DNA of 64,000 nucleotides, taken from positions 1 through 64,000 of the IMG/VR virus record IMGVR_UViG_3300028569_000021. The stretch is one strand, 5' to 3'. The position numbers and the translations under genes are program-made. Below the pieces are notes generated by a model. That model ran no database searches. It saw only the letters and a program-made list of their open reading frames with translations, and had not been told where the DNA came from. The stretch comes from a virus. Of this stretch, positions 59,056-64,000 are shown in pieces (position 1 is the first letter of the stretch; each line of letters starts with the position of its first letter).

Positions 59056-59495
59056 GGGGTGTACTGGTTTTCGATTTATAATTGAAACCTAAGAGTGCAT
59101 GCAGAGGTTAATCGATGGCCTCTATAAAAATCGATTAAAAACCTAAATGCAGAGGATAATACTTCTGATCTTTTAGCTGAAGCTGAATACATCATCAATC
59201 ACGCTGACGAGTTTCTCGTTGGTTGTGAAGATGAGTACGAACTCGCAGCCTAAAAGCCTAATAGAGGATCCTCTAAATCTATTTTGAAACGCAGAGGTTT
59301 TGATGAACTGTTAGAGATCATAGAAAAACTAATACAGAGGGAACATACGACCTGATCACGTATGTAGGCAGACTTTAAAAGATGGTCGATGAGCCAAGAC
59401 AGCCTTTAGTCAAAAAATGTCAAATTCATCTAAGCATGTAGTACCTTTTAGAAGATATTGTAAAGACAGGGGTTCGAATCCCCTCACCTCCACCA
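59056..59495 (+). ncRNA. ssrA: tmRNA (ssrA) with 34-residue tag
   Basis: The 5' end GGGGGTG pairs with CACCTCC before the encoded ACCA (59486-59495), including the G3-U70 alanine identity pair. The T arm is GGGGTTCGAATCCCC. The resume codon is GCA at 59149, preceded by TAAAT as expected for a tmRNA. The tag frame runs from 59149 to the TAA at 59251-59253, beginning AEDNTSDLLAEAE and ending CEDEYELAA: 34 residues, far longer than the 8-15 typical of bacterial tags. It is a one-piece tmRNA with CCA encoded. It would rescue ribosomes stalled on broken mRNAs and tag the products for proteolysis, perhaps with altered specificity. Confidence 0.92.
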
Positions 59496-59499
59496 ATTT

Positions 59500-59589
59500 G
59501 GAACGATGGCTGAGCGGCCGAAGGCAGAGCTTTGCTAAAGCTCCGAGGACTAAAAACCTCCGAAGGTTCAAATCCTTCTCGTTCCGCCA
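59500..59589 (+). tRNA. tRNA-Ser (anticodon GCU)
   Basis: A 90-nt class II tRNA. Acceptor GGAACGA pairs with TCGTTCC, followed by G and encoded CCA (59587-59589). The anticodon loop TTGCTAA (stem GAGCT/AGCTC) gives GCT, which reads AGC/AGU. A long variable arm (GAGG ... CCTC) marks serine. The T arm is GAAGGTTCAAATCCTTC. It lies 4 nt after the tmRNA, so both are probably processed from one transcript. AGU is a common Ser codon in this AT-rich genome, so it may support late gene translation. Confidence 0.95.
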
Positions 59590-59626
59590 TTTTTTTTATT
59601 TTTTATAGTATTATTTTATAAGAATG

Positions 59627-59634
59627 ATTAAATA
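59627..59634 (+). promoter_or_regulatory. Late-like octamer ATTAAATA before the fibre/LRR gene
   Basis: ATTAAATA ends 5 nt before the ATG at 59640. Confidence 0.5.
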
Positions 59635-59639
59635 TATTC

Positions 59640-60836
59640 ATGGCCTTACAGACTATTGAATATTTAAAATCAAAATTCGAAACAGGAGATTTACCTGATC
59701 AAAACGATTTTCAGGATTTAATAGATAGCTGTTATAATTTAACTCAGTCGGACTTATCTCTTTTAATTATAACTATTGTTGAAAATATTACAATAAATTC
59801 AAGAAATGTTTTTTACGACAATACAGCAGGTATTGATAATATTATAGTAGGTCAGAACGTACAAGATGCAATAACTCAGTTATCCTTTATGGTTAAGGAA
59901 TTAAACAACGTTGTTTTTCCTTCTCCTACGCCAACCCCTACCCCTAGTATTACACCAACTTTAACACCTTCTGTAACCCCTTCAGAGACCCCTTCAGAGA
60001 CCCCTTCTGTGACTCCTACAGTAACTCCGACACCGACACCTACAGAAACACCTAGCTTAACTCCCTCTAAAACACCATCTGTAACTCCTTCAGAAACGCC
60101 TAGCTTAACTCCCTCTAAAACACCATCTGTAACTCCCTCCAAAACGCCATCTGTAACTCCTAGCTTAACTCCCACAATTACACCATCAAATCCAACTCCT
60201 TTTTCTTTAGTATGGGATAATTTCTCTACACTACCTACTTTCTCTTATACTGATACCGGTAGTATTGAAGTTATTAATAACTCTACACAAATATTGTTGA
60301 GACCTAAAAGCGCGCTATTGACATTTGAAAGTAGTTATAATACTGCAAATGGAGATGTTAACTTTTCGAGCTGCTCTAATCTAACATTTTTAAGACTTAA
60401 AGATAACGGTATTTCTAGTTTAAATGTTTACAATTGTACATCTTTAGATATCTTAGACTGTTCTACTAATAATCTCTTATCTCTTGATATTATATCATGC
60501 TCCGTTTTAACAGATCTTGATGCAAGTGGAAATCAATTAAATACAGTAACGCTTAGTGGGCTTACTCTTTTAAATACAGTTAATTTAGAAGGAAATAACA
60601 TAAGTTCTTTAAATGTTACTAATGATGTAAACCTAAGTTCAATTAATATAGGCTATTGTAACTTTAATATTTCCGATTTAGATACTTTATTTAATAATTT
60701 ACAGGATCGTACAAGCTCTACATCTGGTAATATTGATATATATTCCAATCCCGGTACTAGTGGTGCTAATTCTTTAATAGCAGAAGGAAAAAACTGGGTA
60801 GTTAACAAGATTGGCCCATTAAATGCTCAAGTCTGA
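59640..60836 (+). CDS. Tail fibre-like protein with Pro-Thr stalk and LRR-like head
   Basis: 398 aa. Residues 1-95 begin [30 protein letters not shown], the N-terminal pattern of many phage fibre attachment proteins. Residues about 98-183 are a Pro-Thr-Ser repeat stalk with a 48-nt direct repeat in the DNA. Residues about 190-398 have leucine-rich-repeat spacing ([37 protein letters not shown] ...). The LRR end is a likely receptor-binding or carbohydrate-binding head (inference). It lies directly before the lysis cassette. The stalk is like that of the 162-aa gene at 4195. Confidence 0.7.
   Translation: MALQTIEYLKSKFETGDLPDQNDFQDLIDSCYNLTQSDLSLLIITIVENITINSRNVFYDNTAGIDNIIVGQNVQDAITQLSFMVKELNNVVFPSPTPTPTPSITPTLTPSVTPSETPSETPSVTPTVTPTPTPTETPSLTPSKTPSVTPSETPSLTPSKTPSVTPSKTPSVTPSLTPTITPSNPTPFSLVWDNFSTLPTFSYTDTGSIEVINNSTQILLRPKSALLTFESSYNTANGDVNFSSCSNLTFLRLKDNGISSLNVYNCTSLDILDCSTNNLLSLDIISCSVLTDLDASGNQLNTVTLSGLTLLNTVNLEGNNISSLNVTNDVNLSSINIGYCNFNISDLDTLFNNLQDRTSSTSGNIDIYSNPGTSGANSLIAEGKNWVVNKIGPLNAQV
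60051..60146 (+). repeat. 48-nt direct repeat in the Pro-Thr stalk
   Basis: Two adjacent near-identical 48-nt (16-codon) units start at 60051 and 60099 (both CCTAGCTTAACTCCCTC...). They encode the [16 protein letters not shown]-type block. Copy number is likely to vary by slippage or recombination. Confidence 0.7.
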
Positions 60837-60893
60837 TAAATCCTAAGAATAGATATAGGACAAAGTACTGTACACAATAAACTCGAACATATA

Positions 60894-60901
60894 CATAAAT
60901 A
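60894..60901 (+). promoter_or_regulatory. Late-like octamer CATAAATA before the lysis cassette
   Basis: CATAAATA ends 5 nt before the ATG at 60907. It would drive the spanin, holin and endolysin genes. Confidence 0.65.
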
Positions 60902-60906
60902 GTTAT

Positions 60907-61509
60907 ATGAAAAGAGTATTTCTGTTCTTAATATTTTTTTGCTTTTGCTTACCTTCCTGTACTATATATACAGAAAAGCAATCAGAAGCATTATCACGTT
61001 CTGTGTATGCAACAAAAGATTCTTTAGATAATGCTAGATTAGATTTAGCAGATACATATACTAGTGAGTCAGTAAGAATAGTAAAGCCGCCAAAACAAAG
61101 AATAGATATTAAACCTGTTTACAAAAAAACTATTAATGTTATTTCAAGTCAAAGTAAAGCAAGTCCAACTTTTATAAACAAACAAAGGGTTTTAATAATT
61201 CCAGAAAAATATAGAGGTGACACTGTTGTTGTAGTTAGCTCAGAAGAATATCAGCAGCTTTTAAAAGATAAAGAAACATATGATCAAATAGAGAAAGATA
61301 ATAAAAATTTATTCGAGACAAAGCAATTAGTAGATCAGGAAATAATACGTCAAATGGAATATAACGATAAAATGATAAAAGATTTGAATATAATGCAGAA
61401 AAAATTGGTAGAAAAAGATTTAGCTATTTTGCAAAGAAATATTGTAATAGTACTACTTCTAGCTGCTATGGGCGGGGCAACATATCTAAGAATAAAGGGA
61501 ATACTTTAA
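60907..61509 (+). CDS. Unimolecular spanin (u-spanin)
   Basis: 200 aa. An N-terminal signal with lipobox LPSC places the lipidated Cys at C18, typical of outer membrane lipoproteins. A long polar, coiled-coil-prone stretch follows (about 90-175). The C-terminus is a single TM segment (about 178-195, IVIVLLLAAMGGATYLRI). This lipoprotein plus C-terminal TM design is the one-gene spanin that fuses inner and outer membrane at lysis. It is the first gene of the lysis cassette, 1 nt before the next gene. This implies a Gram-negative host. Confidence 0.78.
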   Translation: MKRVFLFLIFFCFCLPSCTIYTEKQSEALSRSVYATKDSLDNARLDLADTYTSESVRIVKPPKQRIDIKPVYKKTINVISSQSKASPTFINKQRVLIIPEKYRGDTVVVVSSEEYQQLLKDKETYDQIEKDNKNLFETKQLVDQEIIRQMEYNDKMIKDLNIMQKKLVEKDLAILQRNIVIVLLLAAMGGATYLRIKGIL

Positions 61510-61510
61510 T

Positions 61511-61936
61511 ATGTGGGAGAAAATAGTTGATATAACAAAAACAGCGAGTGCTATGCTTACTAGTGGTAAAGTACCTCCCAATACTCCACCTGAGTATACA
61601 GAAAATTTAAGTAAAATAAACTTCCTTGCATCTAAGAAATTTTATGTTGTGTTTTGCTCAGTAATTATTCTTGCTTTGTTTTACGTTGCTAGTATTGTAG
61701 TTTTGTTTTTAACTGCTACTTCTCCTAGTTTAACTGTTCCTTTTGTAACCATATTTACAGAAACTATTAAAATCTTAGCAGTAATAATTGCAAGTTATCT
61801 GGGAGTACAAACGGTTTTAGATTATAGAATGCAATCAAACAGTAGTGTTAATTTACATGGTCAAAATACAGTAATTAAGGAAGATATAACTGTAATACAA
61901 ACAAACATAAAAGATGAAGATTATGAACTCTATTAA
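61511..61936 (+). CDS. Holin-like membrane protein
   Basis: 141 aa. Two TM helices: about 46-70 (FYVVFCSVIILALFYVASIVVLFL) and about 76-98 (FVTIFTETIKILAVIIASYLGV), flanked by a polar N-terminus and a polar C-terminal tail. It is between u-spanin and endolysin, and overlaps the endolysin by 23 bases, the usual position of a holin. No specific holin family is recognised, so the role is contextual. Confidence 0.6.
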   Translation: MWEKIVDITKTASAMLTSGKVPPNTPPEYTENLSKINFLASKKFYVVFCSVIILALFYVASIVVLFLTATSPSLTVPFVTIFTETIKILAVIIASYLGVQTVLDYRMQSNSSVNLHGQNTVIKEDITVIQTNIKDEDYELY

Positions 61937-62540
61937 ACCATCTGAAAAAACATTAGATTTACTTCTTAAGTATGAAGTAGGGGGTGGTAAGTTTTACTAT
62001 GAAAAGTATCTATCTAAATTTACTTGGCCTGGTGGAGCTTCTGGACCTACTATAGCAATAGGGGTAGATTGTGCTTATTATACTCCTGAAGAATTAGCTA
62101 ATATTTTTTCCTTTTTAAATAGCGAGCAATTAAATTTGATAAAAGAGGCATCTGGCAAAACAGGCGAGAGAGGGAGAGAGTATACCAAAAAATTGAGAGC
62201 TGCTGACATTGTTGTTACCTGGGAAAAAGCTTTAGATATTTTTAATACTTTAACCTGGCCAAAATTTACCAAGCTAGCTGAAAGAGCATTTCCTGGATTG
62301 TCAGAATTAGATCCTGATGCTTATGGGGCTATAATATCCTTAGTCTTTAATAGAGGAACTAGTCTTAAAGGTGAGTCAAGAAAAGAAATGGTAAATATAA
62401 AAGAAATAATACCAAGTAAAAATTACAAACAAATAGCTAAAGAGTTGCGTAACATGAAAAGAATATGGATAGGTAAAGGTTTAGATGGTCTATTAGAGAG
62501 GAGAGAAGCGGAAGCAAATTTAGTAGAAAGCTGCGTCTAA
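61914..62540 (+). CDS. Endolysin, lysozyme-like (GH24/pesticin type)
   Basis: 208 aa (or 205 from the Met at 61923). Near the N-terminus LLLKYEVGGG has a candidate catalytic Glu E21; GGASGPTIAIGVDCAYYTPEEL follows like the TIGIGH-type segment of T4 lysozyme family members, and SLVFNRGTSLKGESRKEM is a family-typical C-terminal motif. It would cleave peptidoglycan after release by the holin. It has no signal peptide or extra wall-binding domain. Confidence 0.75.
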   Translation: MKIMNSIKPSEKTLDLLLKYEVGGGKFYYEKYLSKFTWPGGASGPTIAIGVDCAYYTPEELANIFSFLNSEQLNLIKEASGKTGERGREYTKKLRAADIVVTWEKALDIFNTLTWPKFTKLAERAFPGLSELDPDAYGAIISLVFNRGTSLKGESRKEMVNIKEIIPSKNYKQIAKELRNMKRIWIGKGLDGLLERREAEANLVESCV

Positions 62541-62554
62541 TAACCTTACTCATA

Positions 62555-63100
62555 TTAATTTTTTACAATTAACCAGGACGTATTTTCAAACTGTTTATAA
62601 TTACCAAAAATTTCTACTACTGCTTGTTTAACCCCTCCTATAATAACATCATGACCAGCAATTATACCACCTTGTTTTACTTTTGGTAACCAAACTAAAA
62701 TATCTTTTTTGACATTCTCGTAGTCATGTGCAGCATCAATATAAACCATGTCTAAGCTTTTATCGTTAAATAATTTTGATACATCTTCACTGCTAGATTT
62801 AATTTTATTAATATTAGAGTATTTTTCTTTAAGTAAGTCGAATCTCTTCTCACCTTCAACTATTTCCGGTGTATTAATTTCCTTATACGATTACCATCTA
62901 TCAACACAATTAAGCTCTTTACAATGCATAGCAAAGAGTTCTGAAGAGATTCCAGAAAAGGAACCAATCTCAACCATAACAGTTTTGTCAGTTACATTTC
63001 CTTTTATAAGATCATAAAGACCTTTAAGGTAATTTTGAGGTACTAATGTACTGTAGTACATTCTCGGAGTTGTGAGCAATTCTTGTATTCTGTTATTCAT
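62555..63100 (-). pseudogene. SAM methyltransferase interrupted by an in-frame TAA
   Basis: The 5' part (63100-62891) encodes 69 aa ending in NCVDRW, including VMVEIGSFSGISSELF, the SAM-binding Rossmann motif. The frame then reads TAA at 62891-62893. The same frame continues without further stops (SYKEINTPEIVEGEKRFDLLKEKY ... DMVYIDAAHDYENV ... GGIIAGHDVI) to 62555. Together they make an about 181-aa class I methyltransferase (Methyltransf_24-like). A point stop, sequencing error or programmed readthrough are all possible. It overlaps the next methyltransferase gene by 8 bases. Confidence 0.75.
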
Positions 63101-63770
63101 TTTTAATTATAATTGAGGTAATGCTTTTAAATTTATAATCTAACTGCACATTTTTATTTTCTGATTCATATATATTAATATCTTTTATATTATTTTCAAT
63201 ATATAAACTCTGTTCTTTATCTAAGAAAATACTTTTAAATGGCTTAGTTTTTAAAAGGTTTAAAGTAGTATTGCTGCCATCAGTATTATTCTCCATAGGT
63301 CTACCGTATACATCTGTACCCGGATTGCATAAAGAAGTGTGTAGATCTTCTACTATATAAATGCCACCGGGTTTAAGCATGGGAAATAAAAAGCCTAAAG
63401 TTAATTGTTGATCAGAAATGTGATGGCTACCATCATCAATAATAATATCAAACAAAATTTTATTTTTATTTGCAAATTGATATAATTGTTCTTTTTTGGA
63501 TTGATCCAATACATTACATTTAATTCTTTCGTTGTTAAAACTACTTTTATTATTGATATCTAGCCCTAAAATTTTTGCATTTATAAAATACTCATACCAC
63601 ATTTTAAGAGAAGAACCATCATTTATCCCTATTTCTAGAATATTAATATAATCGTTTTTTAATTTATTAAAGTATTTTTCATAAATTAATGTAAAGCCGT
63701 GCTTTGATCCATACTCTGTTCCCTTATCTGATTTATACTTATTAGCTAGTTCTGTTAAATTATTACTCAT
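63093..63770 (-). CDS. Class I SAM-dependent methyltransferase
   Basis: 225 aa. Rossmann motif NILEIGINDGSSLKMW (about 44-59), LGLDINNK, and DIIIDDGSHHISDQQLTLGFLFPMLKPGGIYIVEDLHTS (about 106-145), the pattern of macrocin-O-methyltransferase/cephalosporin-hydroxylase-like sugar methyltransferases. It likely methylates a sugar of a phage or host glycan. It overlaps the upstream glycosyltransferase by 8 bases and the downstream methyltransferase by 8, so it is part of one glycan operon. Confidence 0.8.
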   Translation of the reverse strand: MSNNLTELANKYKSDKGTEYGSKHGFTLIYEKYFNKLKNDYINILEIGINDGSSLKMWYEYFINAKILGLDINNKSSFNNERIKCNVLDQSKKEQLYQFANKNKILFDIIIDDGSHHISDQQLTLGFLFPMLKPGGIYIVEDLHTSLCNPGTDVYGRPMENNTDGSNTTLNLLKTKPFKSIFLDKEQSLYIENNIKDINIYESENKNVQLDYKFKSITSIIIKNE

Positions 63771-64000
63771 ATTTTTCTTTTATATATTTAAACTCTTTAT
63801 CTCTTAATTCCTGATTAGCAATAAGACGAGTTATTTGTTTAGGGTGATTTCTATTTACTACAGTAGGGGTATTACCCAAGGCAGGTACACCGTAATTATC
63901 ATACATTCTTCTATAAAAATCACAATCCATTAACCATATTAAGTTTTCATCAAACTGTAAAAAACTATCTTTAAATAGCATTATTACACTTGGTGAACTA
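63763..64000 (-). CDS. Glycosyltransferase C-terminal part (partial, runs off the window)
   Basis: The frame is open from base 64000 in the minus direction and ends at 63763. The visible 79 codons encode SSPSVIMLFKDSF, then FDENLIWLMDCDFYRRMYDNYGVP and NHPKQITRLI, the C-terminal part of a GT2 family protein (acceptor-binding D-x-D-F-Y). The N-terminal GT-A domain is outside the window. It overlaps the SAM methyltransferase start by 8 bases. It joins the FkbM/HtrL/GT cluster at the other end of the window if the genome is circularly permuted. Confidence 0.75.
   Translation of the reverse strand, partial: SSPSVIMLFKDSFLQFDENLIWLMDCDFYRRMYDNYGVPALGNTPTVVNRNHPKQITRLIANQELRDKEFKYIKEKYE

Noticed and set aside
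59417-59608. 63-codon plus-strand frame across the tmRNA end and tRNA-Ser
   Set aside because: It overlaps the tRNA-like domain and the whole tRNA; the protein sequence reflects the RNA, not a gene.
59041-59640. Possible CRISPR or repeat array around the tmRNA (GCAGAGG repeats)
   Set aside because: The recurring GCAGAGG is part of tmRNA pseudoknot and tag sequence; spacing is irregular.

Overview
The window is part of the genome of a T4-like contractile-tailed phage (myovirus). It is strongly AT-rich and densely packed, and most genes lie on the minus strand. T4-type modules are recognisable throughout: tail and baseplate (gp6, gp25, gp53, gp48, gp54, gp26, hub, gp19, gp18), packaging (gp17, probably gp16), neck (gp14), replication (gp41, 43, 44, 45, 61, 32), recombination (UvsX, UvsY, UvsW, gp46, gp47) and the late sigma factor gp55. 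Portal, prohead protease and major capsid genes are not in the window. The unimolecular spanin implies a Gram-negative host. The bilin-pigment genes, GT/FkbM genes and overall style resemble marine T4-like phages, but the host cannot be fixed from this sequence.

Layout. 1-4.7 kb: a FkbM/HtrL/glycosyltransferase fusion, a subtilase and a Pro-Thr-rich protein. 4.7-28 kb: tail, baseplate, terminase and neck genes, with gp44 and dUTPase inserted among them. 28-38 kb: primase, sliding clamp, SSB, DHH phosphoesterase and helicase. 38-44 kb: a glycosyltransferase, then an operon uvsX-queC-heme oxygenase-bilin reductase-class II amidotransferase. 44-54 kb: DNA polymerase, a GT4-like glycosyltransferase, gp46/47, gp55, uvsW and uvsY. 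54-59 kb: small late proteins with capsid-targeting-like N-termini, a SegE-like GIY-YIG endonuclease and folE. 59-59.6 kb: a tmRNA with a 34-residue tag, then tRNA-Ser(GCU). 59.6-62.5 kb: a tail-fibre/LRR protein and a spanin-holin-endolysin cassette. 62.5-64 kb: methyltransferases (one broken by a stop codon) and a partial glycosyltransferase.

Regulation. Nine transcription units carry a host-type promoter TTGnnn-N16/17-TAnnnT that ends only 6-7 nt before the start codon. About two dozen units carry a T4-late-like octamer (consensus TATAAATA), usually 5-7 nt before the start codon. Both geometries place the expected +1 at or next to the start codon, and Shine-Dalgarno sequences are almost absent. 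Mostly leaderless transcription is therefore predicted. In several divergent gaps an early promoter on one strand and a late octamer on the other overlap or abut.

The most distinctive content is the heme oxygenase plus ferredoxin-dependent bilin reductase pair inside the uvsX operon, with a QueC homologue that lacks three of four zinc ligands and a stand-alone class II glutamine amidotransferase in the same transcript. Other notable items are the long-tag tmRNA, the set of proteins with N-termini ending in a T4-protease-like (L/I)xE site, and the putative leaderless promoter architecture.
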